Assembly: GCA_002110485.1 (NCBI GenBank)
Contig: MOWL01000025.1
Coordinates: forward strand, 496,001 to 560,000
DNA length: 64,000 bases
From: Emergomyces orientalis
Taxonomy: Eukaryota; Ascomycota; Eurotiomycetes; Onygenales; Ajellomycetaceae
Direction: 5' to 3'
Shown here: one piece after another, positions 33,006-46,200 of the stretch
Layout: the number at the start of each line of letters is the position of its first letter
How positions within the stretch are numbered: the stretch's first letter is position 1
The notes under the pieces: model-generated
What the model saw: the letters and a program-made list of their open reading frames with translations, nothing else
Database searches by the model: none
Told to the model about the DNA's origin: nothing
Made by a program: the position numbers and the translations under genes

Positions 33006-35200
33006 TTACATGATCTGGTCTTGGGTAAGGCCTCTCGTCGCTTCTGTGCCTTCTTCCATGGCATCTGCGGAACCACTGTTCAGGTACTTGACGAATGTCA
33101 GACCGAGAGGACGACCTCCATACTGATACCCTGTGAACTTGTCTGTATATTATGTCAGCAAGCCGCATCCAACGAAGCATATACATGCTCATCGAATACG
33201 AGTAATGGACATGGGCAAGGCTTACTGATGGCGGTTTCTGCATTTTCAGCTGAGTCAAATTCAACAACCCCAGTACCTCGGGAGCGGCCGTTAGGCTCAT
33301 ACTGAATCTCAGCCCTTTCAACTTTACCAATTGTTGAAAAGAGGTCAACTAGATCTTCATTGCATGTCGACCAAGGAAGCTGTTTGGACGTGGTTCCCTC
33401 TGTTAGCCAAAGAATTGACGAAATGTAAAGAATACAAGGCGAAAACATACATTGCGGACATAGATGGTGGCACTCCTTTCTCCACCAGAAGTTGCAAAAT
33501 CCGTGAAGGGGTTTGGAGGAACCGATGCACCACCCTCCACTGGCCCAGCGCTGGGGCCACCACCATAGTTTCCCCCAAAACCACCTCTTCCGCCACCAAA
33601 TCCGCCGCCAAATCCACCACCACGTCCACCACCAAACCCACCACGGCCGCCTACAAAGCCTCCACGAGCGGGAACTCCACCAAACCCACCACGTCCAGCG
33701 AAGCCCGGGCCCGCTCCCGCATAGCGGTCCTCACGAACTTCAAGTGTTCGACCCTGCCAATCATATCCGTTAAACTGTTGGATAGCATTTCGTGCATCAT
33801 CTGCACTTTCAAATGCGACAATTCCGGAACCTTTCGGGCGGCCACTAGGATCAACGTGCACATCGGCGCGGACAACAGCACCTTGTTGCGCTGTAAATGG
33901 GTATTGGTCAATGCAAGAGCCCCCGACGCACACAAATATCACGCAATACAAAAAATCAATTAAGGTTTGCAACAGCTCTGGACTTACCAGCTTGGCGGAA
34001 TAGATCCTTCAGGTCTTGCCAGCCTACATTGAATGGAAGCTAAGATGGAAAGTTAATGGCCCAAAGGTTCAATGAGTAGGGGCGGGAAACTGATATGGGT
34101 TATGGGGGAAGAGAAAGGTATTAGGGATGAAAAATGGAGCAGGGAGTAGAGGAAGGGGGAAGGGTAAGAAGATGTGTTAGGTGGGTAACAAACGTTGGAA
34201 ACATAAATTTGTCGGCCACCACCAGTGCCAGGGCCAGGGGCATAGCCACCATAGCCTCCGCGTCCAGGACCTCCGAAATCTCCACGGGCAGGTGGTCCAG
34301 TAAAACGGGGTTCTGCCTCACGGTCCTGTATACGGTTCAGAGCAGATGATGCAGTGTCAGTTCTTGAGAAAACACGAAGGAAGTCATAATATAGAAAGGA
34401 CCAAGTAGTTCCTACCTCGCGAACGTAAACGAGTCTTCCCATGAGGTTTTGGTTACTGAGCGTTGCTACAGCATTTTGAGCTTGCTCCCTCGTTGCGTAT
34501 TCCACAATCCTGCAATTCCAACAGTTAGATCGATTTGCCAAACACAACAAACAACGCCCCCAAGCATCTCGAGGAGCAGTTACTTACCCGCAGCCCTACA
34601 TTAACCAGATCGCCAAGCCCCAACCCGTCAATCCAACGTCCATCAAAATAACCATAAAGAAAACCAGGAAACCAGCCACAGCTACACGTTGACGCCCACC
34701 TTCGACATTCCATTGGGAAGTAGTAAGACATCGGCAAAGAGGACTTCTCCAGCTAAAATATCACAAAGTATACCCCCACAGTTAGCCTCGTTTCTTTTCC
34801 CCAGCCCCTGACAAGGCAGCCTTTGCTCGAAAACCGGCTTACCCTGTCTCATAAAATCTTTAAGGTGGTGCCATTTGACATCATATGACAAATTCCCAAC
34901 ATAGACCCGGCGGTCTTGTTGGGAAGACTCGCGTACTGATTGCATCATTTGTTCCTTGGCGAAAGAACGATCTTCGAAAGAGCGAACAGAAGGGCCACGT
35001 CCACCGTATCCAGAGCCTGAATGTCCGCCAGGAGCACCAGCTGCACCACTCATAGGAGATCTGGATCGACGATCGTTGCGACGGTAGTCTTCCCGACTAC
35101 GGGAGCGACTGCGAGGCGAGTAGGAACGACGACCGCGACGAGGACTACGGGAACGACGACGTGGAGAACGGGACCTCTCGCGCTGCAAGTAATTAGCCAT
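33006..35200 (-). CDS. gbp2: Gbp2/Hrb1-like SR protein with three RRMs and an RGG region, 475 aa
   Basis: Exons: 35200-34843, 34752-34700, 34595-34588, 34509-34416, 34325-34194, 34039-33988, 33890-33451, 33379-33226, 33142-33006; phases are consistent over 476 codons. The N-terminus (MANYLQRERSRSPRRR) is an RS domain. RRM1 has RNP2 VYVGNL and RNP1 KGCGIVEY; RRM2 starts IYVSNLPFNVGWQDLKDLF and has GSGIVAFE; an RGG/FGG-rich stretch follows (about residues 310-360); RRM3 has IYVRNLPWSTCNEDL and RGTGVVEF. This layout fits yeast Gbp2/Hrb1, shuttling proteins in mRNA export and quality control. Exon 3 is an 8-nt microexon encoding the centre of RNP1 in RRM1; skipping it shifts the frame. The start ATG 35200 follows an in-frame non-ATG extension. 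Confidence 0.88.
34588..34595 (-). other. 8-nt microexon inside the RRM1 RNP1 motif
   Basis: On the minus strand the sequence reads TGTAG|GGCTGCGG|GTAAGT, so a perfect acceptor and donor flank eight bases. Joining AAG (34700) to GGCTGCGG to GATTGTG (34509) gives K-G-C-G-I-V-E-Y, the expected RNP1 octamer. Reading through the upstream intron meets a stop within six codons (GTGGGCGTCAACGTGTAG). The microexon is therefore required for the full protein. Confidence 0.85.
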
Positions 35201-37200
35201 CACACAGGCGATCGAAGCCAATTCAGCGAGTGAAGAACGACTGTTGGTGAAGAGAGAAGCAACACGCGAGATGGAAATGGAGGTGGAAGAGGGTGAGAGT
35301 ATTCACTACAGCTGGAGTGGGAGAAGTGAAGGTTGGAAGCGGAGTGAAATTGGCGTGACTTGGAATAGGTAATTGCAGGTGGCGGTTGAAGGGGAAAACC
35401 ACGTGGGTAATTAAGTTACGGCGAAAAGTGGGGGAACGGAGCGGACAAAAGGGGGCGGGGCGGATGAGTCTAGCAGACACAAGCCACAGCGGACAGCAAG
35501 AAAATCACTCCGCAATCAAGAGAGCAGAAAACGTTTGATCCAGGGCAATGTACGATGTGGGAGAGCTAAAGGGGTTGGGAGCGGAAGAAACCAAAAGACG
35601 GTGGTGAACAGCGAAGAAGAGCAGAGAGAGATGCGGCTCTGCACCTGCTTGATCTACCCTGATTGGGCAACCCTCTGCAGTCCATCCGGGCCAGGCCATT
35701 TCCTCTCCCAACAACAACGCATTATTTTGCGAGCCCTGTTCGTGCCTCTGGATATAGTTGTTGTGCTCTAGTGGATGCAGGATGTGTCTTCTCTTCTGAT
35801 GTCCGCTTCCATTGTAATTATCCCGTTCCGTATCATGTAGTGTCGGGATATGAGGGGCTTTTGTCTGCAGTGATTGAGGATATAGGAAAAGGTTTCTCCA
35901 CCACACAAATTCGCAAATGAACTTACTTGGGCGGGTCGATACACGTCGGCTGCACCTAGGAATGAAAGAAGGTTTGAGTAAGTCACAAGTCTTCCAGGCA
36001 AAAAAAGGAGTGCTGGAAGAACCAGGGGCAAGAGAGAACAAACTGGAAATACACAACAAGGCAGAGATTGCAGAGAACCAAAGGAAGGGCTAAAAGCGTA
36101 TAGGAAGAGAAGAAGAGGAGGACAGGAGAGAAGTGGAGTGAGAATGGGTGAAGTGGTGCGGTAGACGTCCTCTAGTGAGCGTCAGATCAGAGTGCAGTGA
36201 CCAGAGAATGAACGCAGACACTAGAGCCAAGACCAAGGGGAGTTGGATTGATTCAACAGAGGGAGCAAGGAACTACCCCAGAGGTATCAAGCGTCAAACG
36301 TCAAGCATCAATGAGGGGAGGGAGGGGAACTGGGGAGGGGTGAAGGGGGAGTGGAGGGATCGAGGAGAGCGAATTGTAGCAAAATTCCAGGCAAGGGAAC
36401 AGGCCAGAATGCACAGAAAAGAAAGCACACTGCTTGCCGTTCTTCTTTTCGCCCTGAGGAATGCAGGCTGAATAATGTAAGGAATATATAATGGTAAATA
36501 GGTAAGTCGTCAAAAAGAAAGAAGAATTGGGAAACGGAAATTTGGAAAATAAAATAAAATAAGAATTTGAAAAATAATAATAATAATAATAAATCGAGCT
36601 CAGGCGCTGCAGCCACAACCAGGGCAAGGCAACGGCGGGACCGGGAAAAAGGCAAGCAAGGCAATTTGTTGCATAACAAACTGTCGGAAAAGAAACGCAA
36701 AACGAGAAGGGTGGCAAGCTAGTCGCGCAAAGGGGAGGAGAAGAGGACAGGAAGAATTGAGACACACGCACCCATAGCTTATTATAGAGGAGGGGGAAGG
36801 GGGAGAGGAGAGGAGACGGTATATTTGAGGGTCGAGGAACCGCAGCGAAGTCGATGGACTTATTTCCCAGCACGTCGGAAGAAGGGGGGGGGAAGAATGG
36901 GAGGGATGGGAGGGATGGGAGGGTTTCTGCGGTGGTGAACGGGTTGGCTTCAGCGTTCGAGTCGGAAGAGGTATGAGATTTTAGAGGGCTGCACGACGGA
37001 AAAAGGGCTGTGGAGCCGTGTTATTGGACGAAGCGAACAGGCGACTTGAGCAGGGATGGGCTAGATGGCCGGGAGACAATGGGAGGAGGAGTACTCCGTA
37101 GTAGTGGTGGTGGTAGTGGTTGGTGTTCGGTGGTGAAGTGTCTGTGTAGTGGAAGCAAAGTTGAGGAGATGGTTGCTTTTTTTTTCTGCCTTAATGGAGT
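35201..37200 (-). promoter_or_regulatory. Pyrimidine-rich upstream region of the SR-protein gene
   Basis: The plus strand is markedly purine-rich from about 35930 to 36960 (long AG/GA runs), so the sense strand of the SR-protein gene is CT-rich. CT-rich leaders are common in well expressed fungal genes. A CACGTG sits at 35400-35405. A TAA microsatellite occurs around 36572-36592. No coding frame here looks real; the extent of the promoter or leader is a guess. Confidence 0.4.
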
Positions 37201-40200
37201 CCTGTTCAGGCAGAAATTCAAAAAAGATTAACGTTGTGTACAGGTTTTTGATTTTTGATTTTTTTTTTTCGTTTTGTTTTTGCGCAATGAAAGCAACAAA
37301 ACCAACATAATGCCAGGCCAGAATTATAGCTTGGCATACGGGAAAATACATCGAAAGGACGTCACCGCCTCGGGAGAATTACCCTTACATAGTATGTGTA
37401 CCCGCCGGACGATACCCATACATACCCAGGTATTCAATCATTCCTAGGTATATATATGGACTATATACAGAGGAGTTGTTTCTTCAAAATATATTCAACA
37501 TACAGATAGTGCAGTATAATATGTTAAATGGGATTTCAAAATGGTATCATTCCAATCCCTAGCATAGCTCAATTGTGTTTTTTTTCTATTTCATGCTGTT
37601 GTGGAACGGTATTATTGGTAGGTGAGCTGCAGGTACGGTACTCCGTACATACACTGACTTTTAGGTACAGTACATACCCGTAGCCTTGCCGCGTACCACC
37701 AATCGGGCCTAGGAAGCTGCCCCTTGTGCCTCAAATAGCCACGAATTCTCATGGCAGCCTCCTTATCATAATCCCACTTCCCTGTCAAGCCCTATTATGG
37801 ACATGGTTTACTCCACCCTACGGTGCATACAGACGCAGTCACTTCGTGATCGAATAATAGACAACGGAGCACTCCCGCGTAGAAAGAACGCACGATGTAT
37901 ACCCCTGCTGGACTAAAATTCTTGATGGCTCATGGGTCAGAGATGCTCCCGCCGCAAACCCTGAGATAGCGACAGCCACCTGGTGGGCAATTCTGCGCCT
38001 ACAAAAGTCTTTTACCATCCGTTCCTCAGGCACTGGGGATATTTGCTCTATGCTCGAAACATGGACAACTCCCATCCTAGTCTCGTGTGTATCTTTTCCC
38101 CTTGTCTCTATTCAATGGCTTCAAATGTGTGGCGTTTGGGAAGGGAAGATATTGTCCACAATTCCATCGCTCCACAAGTCATGCACCCTGTGAGGCCATG
38201 GATGCCGGGATTTGTTATACACACCTAAAGCCACACGGGGCCGTTATGGAGCTGGACGGGTTGGAAAAATACGCAGGCATGCTGGAATGGAGCTTCCCGG
38301 AACCATTCCTATCCATTGGATATATGTCCTTGTTCTTCTGTGAAGGGGGACAGTAACAATTCAAAATGGAAGAAAGAGGCCACACCTGTGGGGGACTCGG
38401 CGAGGAACGTTTCGGCCGGATGAAGCGCTAGAGCAAGAAGGGTAGCCTTCCAGGTGTGATTCTCTCCGGTCTAGGCCTTTTTCGTTTTACCCCCCAGAAT
38501 TTACGTGCGGCTTCCACGATGGGGTGTGTCGATGCATCGACCAACTGGGTTCAGCGGCACCAGATTAAAGATCCAGATCTTCTCCAGGGTAAACACGGAC
38601 TGAGTGAGAAATTTCGAAGTCTAGCAAGATCTAAGAAGCAGTCTACTAAAAGTTCATCAAACTATTATACTTACAACAAGACTAAGGTACATGTATGTAC
38701 AGTACATGGACCAAATGAGCCGCCATGTCACAGATCGTGTGTTAAACGACTGGGCTAGTCATGCAACGTAAGCTGGTTCAAGAATCCTGGCGGACAATCA
38801 GGAGGATTGCGTCAACGGAAGTGAGCGGACTGACCGGGGGGGGGATGGTGGCTCTTTTGATCTTCATGCCCACCTTCACGCAAATAGACCCCCCATTTCT
38901 CATCCGTGGATGTTCTGATGAGCAGAGAGGAAAGGGAACAAGAAGATTTTATTTTTTACTGGGTTCGGGAAAGGATACCAACGTCGACGATTCAAATCAC
39001 AATCACATAACGAAAATCATGTTAACCAATCAAAAAAGGCCGACTGACAGGAACTCGTCGCAGACGTTGACCAATTGAATTCATGAGGACGCAATTCGCA
39101 CACAAGCTAGGGCTCGCTGGGGTTTTGTCATGACTACGGAGTACAGCTGATGCCCACACACCGCCGCGTCGCCGTTAATCTTGACCTGCACTTGTCATCC
39201 GCTTATGGTTTTAGATGCGGCTCCTCTTACCCTTGGCTCCCTTTAAGCCAGCCATGATTTTACAATATCCAGAAATGAATTGGGGATGTTTTTGGACGAT
39301 TGTACACTTGTATGTGACAGTTTAATACACCAGGCAGGATACCTTATCTTATGAAAGTGGTTGGGGAAACATCTTAACTTTTACTGCGTCGATACCTGAC
39401 ATCATGCTCTCCCGCACCTCAGAACCCTTCGCACCTAATAATAATTTAAAGTATCTCGACCAGGATTTTCTGAGAGTGGTTGGAATGTTAATGGGCTTTG
39501 TTCGCAGCAATTGGGGTACTGAAGCCCAAGTTGCGTGCTTCTGTGTTCTCCTTTTTGATGAGATACCTCATCATTCGTAACTCTGTGAAATTTCCTTTTT
39601 CTTTCTTTTTAGCCCCTTTCATCTATCTCTTGCAAAGTAGCTTGCTCTGCATTTACCCCTTTAGCTTGGAGGGATTTTTACATCTTCCATTTTCACTCAA
39701 GTACCTCGAGTAAAATGTCAAAAGATACTCTAACCGGGTCTTGCAGCTGTTTGGTATTCGATTCTGCTGATTGGTAATTGGTGGGGGATGTTTCTGGAAC
39801 CAGCTTGGTTCAAATCTCAACCTATGCCCGATAGGCGGTTCTTGAACCATTCTCTCACACCCGGTACTCCTTTAAGCATTTAGCAAATGGACAGCCACTT
39901 TTTGCAAAACCTCAAACCTCATCGGGACGACCCATAGCGAAATACTATACTGAACCTTAACTCGTCATACCTGGACCAAAATTTCAACCCCGTTAAACAT
40001 TCATCGTTTGACCATAACATGCACATACATATACTGTACGTATAGATGTACTTCGTGTGATATACTATTAAACTCCATATGATGCCCGTGCTGACTTGAA
40101 GATAGTTTCCGACCTTCCGACCCCCACTGCCCTTCTTAATCTATATTGAAGGCCTAGCGAATGGCTTGTTAATCGATATCACTTTACGACCCCTATCTAC

Positions 40201-43200
40201 ATAGTTGTTATCCAATCACCCCATGAAGTATGACTCAAGCTTTCACGTTGTAAAGCAAACTCTGCGGAGGATCATCTACCGAGGTTCAACTGTCCCAGTG
40301 TTCCTTGTCCGATCACACCTATGTGCCTGCAGCTGCCTTGGTGTATTCAATCTCATGCCGTTTCGTGTGCGAAGGCGTAACCCTGGTGCTGCTGTGCGAC
40401 GCCCATTTTGTGGCCCATTGTACGAATGAAATAATCCCCTCAGGCTCCAGGGAAAATCTTGCTTTTTCCTAGTTAAAACGGGCATGGCTGCACATTAGAG
40501 CGCTTCTGCAGCCCTTATCCTTGTGCACCAGCAATCCCAACTTTTGTCAGCCTGCGCCCTTTCTTGTGAAGGGGGGTGAGTTTGTAACGACAGGGTTGCA
40601 TTCACCACATTGGCTACCCACACTCCAAAATCATGCCCCTCGATATCTAAGGCTTGTGTGTGGAGTCACGAAATTCAAGCCCTGTTACGGCCGAACCTTC
40701 GAGAGTGCCAAACCTTGCTTGCCCGCTTTAGGACGACATTTCTTCAGGGAAAGTCAGTCCGAAAACTATATCGTGTCGACCTTCTCCATATTCTTTTTCC
40801 TGTCCTTTAGACCCGCTTTCGTGGTCTCATCTTTTCTCCACCTGTGAAACCATGAGTTACCTTGTTTTAGCTCTCACCGAAATGATGAGGAAAGACAGAC
40901 ACGGCCTGGTGACTAGTTTGCTTGCCTTGTGTGCATGTCTGGCTCTCCCGTGCAGAAATCACAAACCATACTTGCATTATGGCGGGATACATCCTCTAGC
41001 AGCAGTCGAAATGATCGACGACTGGGTAAGAACTTCATATCTAGTTGGCTGTTCCCTCAAGGCAACTATTACATCAGTATGTGGGCATTTTCCATATATT
41101 CATACAATACGGACGTGTGAAAGTCAATGTAGATGCGCAATACATCTCCTGTGCTGACAGTCGCCGATTGCCTAATCCTCTACTGCCCCCGGCAAGGCTG
41201 GAGTCCCAACAACACCAAGAACGTTCAGTTTGACTTTTCCCATCCCCAAAAGCCCTTTTATATATCGTTTCGAAATGCTAATAATGAATCCGGGTCCATC
41301 CGGCACGCTCATCGCCACCTTAATTATTTATTATTGTCTTTCTCCTCTTCAATCATGCCACCACTTTACCATTCCACCTCACTCATCTAACTCTCAACTG
41401 GTATAATTCACCGCGGAACGCGAAAAACAAAGCTAGCCAAGACCCTCATGCATGGAATTTCCTGCACGTCTCTCCATTCATCGAACACCTGCTAAGAAGC
41501 AAATGAAGATGATTGGCCATGAGACCGGATAGTGCCAGGATGGTCCCTGTTGGGATAATTCCGACTATTCAAGCCCTCACCGCCGACGGCACAGGGGAGC
41601 AGAGATTTTGGTATCTGAGGCCCAGTTCTGGCTTTTTCATATTTTCCTTTTCCTTTGCTTTTATTATATTTTTATTTCCTTGCTCAGAGGATTCTTATTA
41701 TTATCACTAAATACTCTTGCAAAATTTTTGTCGCCCTTATTACTCCTTTTATATGGACATACATATTTGGGCCGGGCAATGCCCGTTCAGGACAAATGGG
41801 GATGGGAATGAAATTGCGGCTTAGAAAGCTCGCGTGAGTTTGACCACATTCTTTTCCCAGAAGGACAACAGTCCTCATTTTTCCCACTACCTCGTGGGAT
41901 GAGTTGCATTTTAAAGTGACTGGCTACATTTCTTCTTGTGAGTTGGCCAATTTGGCTTCCTTCTTTATCATTGTGTCTTGCTCCTTGAATTAAAAAGAGC
42001 TCATGCTGGCCGGACATAAATTGGCATCTTTTTTCATAAATATTATTGGCATCGGCAATTAGGCAAAATTTTGTTTTGCTGTTTATCTTTTAACTAACCG
42101 CAGTTGTTTTTTCTTTTTCCTGAACTCGCTTTTTCGAATGGGTGCGTCATCTACCACCAAACGCTATCACGGTGCTTGCGCTTTGTCATGCAGAGATATT
42201 GACTCACATTCTGCAGAAGATCTGGATGCATAACTGAAATGTATGGCATGCGTGCTCATCGGCGACGTTTTTCTTTTATGTGGCTATTTTCAAAATGAAA
42301 CATACGCACACACAATTCATACATTTACGTGATGGAGGAACGCACCCACCCATTCCGTACGGAGACATGAGAAACGAAGAACAGATATGAATCATCGCAA
42401 ATCTGAAGAAAGTGAGCAAAAAAATAATTTTTTTTGAAAGGGCGCAAGGGAACCGCACGGGACGGTCGTCGTAATAGAAAACACGACAAAATGGGAAAAA
42501 AAGTCTACAGGAGGGATATACCGTGCACTCAGGGGAAATGGAAAGAAAGCTTGGAATAAAGAGAAGTTTTCTTCGTCCATACTCACGCTACCAACTTACC
42601 CGGGAAAGAGGACAGGAAAAATTACTTCAGGGTACCCTTCAAGCAAGAAAGAAATTTGGCTCCTTCGGGAAACCCATTCTACGGTAAATGGTAACGCTGC
42701 CATTTTTGACTATATCTTTCAAGGCTAGGCATACAAACTTGGGTGCGTAAACAATATTCGACGATATAATTGGGCTTGCAGTATATATACTTACATATTC
42801 TTATCTCATTTGAGTGCGGTATTGGTTTGGTTATGCAAATTGTGTTCGTTGACTTTAGCTAACACAGCCATTCATTCCGGCCCTTAAGCTTCGAATGCAC
42901 ATTTCTCATTGGAACCCACAGATGGTAACGCTAGAGAGAGCTGGAAAAGCATTTAGACACACGCCTTACTCTTGGAAATCGGCCACCATATACCCAAGCT
43001 TGGCTCGCGGCAACCCTTTTTAAAGGGCTTGAGTCAATGCATGCACACATTTGATTCACCTTGGAACCATCAGGGGATTCATCTAGAGTCGCCAAGGCTG
43101 AATCATGCAATACTGGGTCATCCCGCGCTGGAGAAATACATTAAAGCGTCTGGTCTGTTATTTGGAACCATTGGCCATCTCTAATTGCTGTTTTATAATG

Positions 43201-46200
43201 CTTTTCTTCTCCTCAACGTCAAATCTGCATGGTAGCAAGCGAAGAGCTGTGTATGTACAGAACATGTACATATTACTCCTCACCGACCCAAAAGGCCCAC
43301 TTGACGACTACTGGTTGTTGTATTCTTCTTCCATCCCTCTGGTAAATATCAAATGCTTTTTTGCCGTGTACGAAGCCACCTGAAGACAACGCCATGGAGT
43401 TTCGTGGCTAATGATTACTGTTCTTCTGCCCAGTTGGTCATTCGGTCACTGTTAAAGTTCCAAACCGAGGCTGCCAGCAGAAAGAAAACGCGCATGTCCG
43501 TTAAACCCGTACAATTGCCTCGATATCAGTGCTTGCAGTTCATTACCTGAAAAAAGTAACAATAGCCAGGTAGGTACATCACTTGATATAAATGCATATA
43601 TCCCCCAATGAAATTTTGAAAATTCCTGTCAGAAATGGGGTAGGCGTTCACCAGTCCAGCCAACACGCCTCAACAACACATTTTGACAAATGATATTCCC
43701 TATACCCTCAGGGCAGAGGAATAGAGAACAATAAAAGAGCTGCAGGTTGTCTTATAAGGCTCAACAACGGCCAATACATATATAGCCAAGTCGTCAGGGG
43801 CTGACCCAAATCACGAGACATCATAAGCCCTAACTAGCAAATATTGACATTGTCTCCTCATCAACTTACATGATGCGTTTTACATCGCCATTGACTCTCT
43901 GGTGATGCTTCGTGTGGCTCGCCTGGGGTCAGCACCAGAGATATCACAGTGGGAGCTATTTCTGTTGGAATCCTTGTCAATCTTGGATAAATTTGCCTGG
44001 CCTGCTCTTATTCACGCAATGGAGGACGCTTGATTTGGCTCATGGCGGCCGTCCCGCCTCTTCCCTTCCAGTTAGTTAAGTTTAACTAGCTACGCCTCAA
44101 CCTTAATCCAACCTGTTTCTCCACTCTGCCGATATCTATTTCTCTAGCATGGACAAGGCTTAGTGTATATGATAATTGCAGGGTTGTCCTTAGCCCTGAA
44201 GATGTTAAAACAAACAAAATAAAAATCAATCCCCAGCCGAGGGCAATTCAGTCGCCCATGCAGAGGAGCCCAGTATAGCATCTGGTCTCTTATGCGGGAA
44301 GATATTTGATGGAAAATGCCGTCTTCCCTCTACTGAAGGAGCCTATTTGGAACGCATTGTTGTACAGTACATTAATTCACAAGGATGTCTCCTTCTTCAG
44401 GCCTAGAAACGGGATTGGAGGAAGGAAAGGCACGAAGGTTGACTTAATTCACTGTTTCTGTTCTGTCTAACTACCTGTCAGGCTCGGTTTATGTTTGACC
44501 ATGTTTTTTGTTTCAATTACCCCCTCGAAAGTGCTGCAGCATTGGTGCCTAGTTCTGGCTTGAGCGCCCTGGATTCTTGCTTTCAACCTACTATAGACAC
44601 AATGAAGCTTCCCAAGTGCCGTTTTTTAAAGGCCAATAGGATGCCTATAACAGTAGTGAACGGTTCTAGCCAGAGCTGGACTCCAGACTTGGAAAATGCG
44701 AAGCGGGGTCCGATCTGAATAATCAATGCTATGGATTTGGGCATTTCTCCTTTGCCCTAAATCATCCACGACTACACACCACGATGAACCCTGAACTACT
44801 GTCTACATATGAATGATGCACAAACAATGCAAGAACTGGTTCAAGGCGTAGGTGTATACATTTATTGTTCAGCACACTTTTGAACGCGTTTCAAAATGTT
44901 GACGACGACAAATCCATTTTGGTCGCTTGGAAGGATTTACACTGGCTTTGAGAAACATTTACTACATGGTGAGCAGACTTTCCAGCTTCTTCATTGCTTT
45001 ATGATTTCTACCTGATGAAATCAATTCACTGGACCAAACTACACGACATATTTTTTCTTTCTTTCTTTCTTTCTCTTTTGTAGACATGGCCGCCCACTTC
45101 CCGTCGCTATTGGCTGTATTCCATCTATGCTTGTAAACCGTCTCCCAGCCTTTTCAATCAATCTGACTGTATGCTCTTCTCTTGCTTTTAATCATTTGAT
45201 GGGACGGCGGTTCTTGTCAATGCTCGTGCAATGAAGAGGGCTAGTTGATTCGTTCTTAGTTTTGCCAACAGTTTGGCACAGACATCCTCTCGCATCCTGC
45301 TCATGGGGTTTTGCCTTCTTCAAGAAGTGAAAGCCAACATTGTTTACGAGTGTTTGTGGAACTTGGGCTCTTTTGTGGAAAAATTTCCAGGGACAAAAAA
45401 AAACCCACCCTCTGCTGTTACCTTCCCGTTCTTACCTACTCTCATCCGTTGTACTTTAGGATAGACTGTGGATCAGAATGGCTCGTCGTGGGGATTTATC
45501 CCTCTCCTCCAGAGTGGAACCGTTACCCAAGTTAGTTTTATTTTTGCGAAGGGTAGACTCTATCCCGATACAAAGGCCAGCCCAACGCGATCGAGTCTTT
45601 TGATTGCATATTTCCTGGAAATGTCTCGTACAAACTCAGTACTGTGGACCTAATGATTAGGAGCTTTGCAAGCTAGGGAATTCCTAGTCTGCTAATATGC
45701 ACTTTTCGCCTACAGGATAAATCTAGTGGCGGTGCCACCAAAGGATTCGATGAATCAAAACTCACCCAGAAACGCAGGAAAGTACACCACAAAATCGGTA
45801 ATTATCCGCGTTTTCGACGAATTTCATACCACGTGGTTCCCCATATTTTTTTTATCTGGCTAGGTCTCATTCTATCCATTTTTGATTTCCGTGCTCAGAC
45901 GATGGTGTAGGATGTGTGCCGAACTTCTCTCGCGTTTACTTTTTCACATTTGAGAGGACGAGACAGCGTGTTGAGGATTGGCCCGGGGTTTTGGGTTCAG
46001 GAGATGGAAAAGGTAATACGGATAAGATTGATCAGCATAGTATTGACAGGAAAGAGAAGCGATGCCGCTTAGGGCTCATTTTTCAAGCAAAAGCAAAAAT
46101 ATAACTATTACCCTTCTCTAAATATCAAACAACACCCTAGGCTCAATCAACGAGAAATTTATGACACAGAACAAAATCTTCTCATCTTAACAGCGGCCCG

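Noticed and set aside
36301..36873. 190-codon minus-strand open frame
   Set aside because: It starts at GTG and is composed of the pyrimidine-rich tract (Pro/Ser/Leu/Phe runs, a Tyr run from TAA repeats); this is a composition artefact.
39767..39825. Sequence resembling a tRNA B box (GGTTCAAATC near 39809)
   Set aside because: No matching A box at the right distance and no acceptor stem can be paired.
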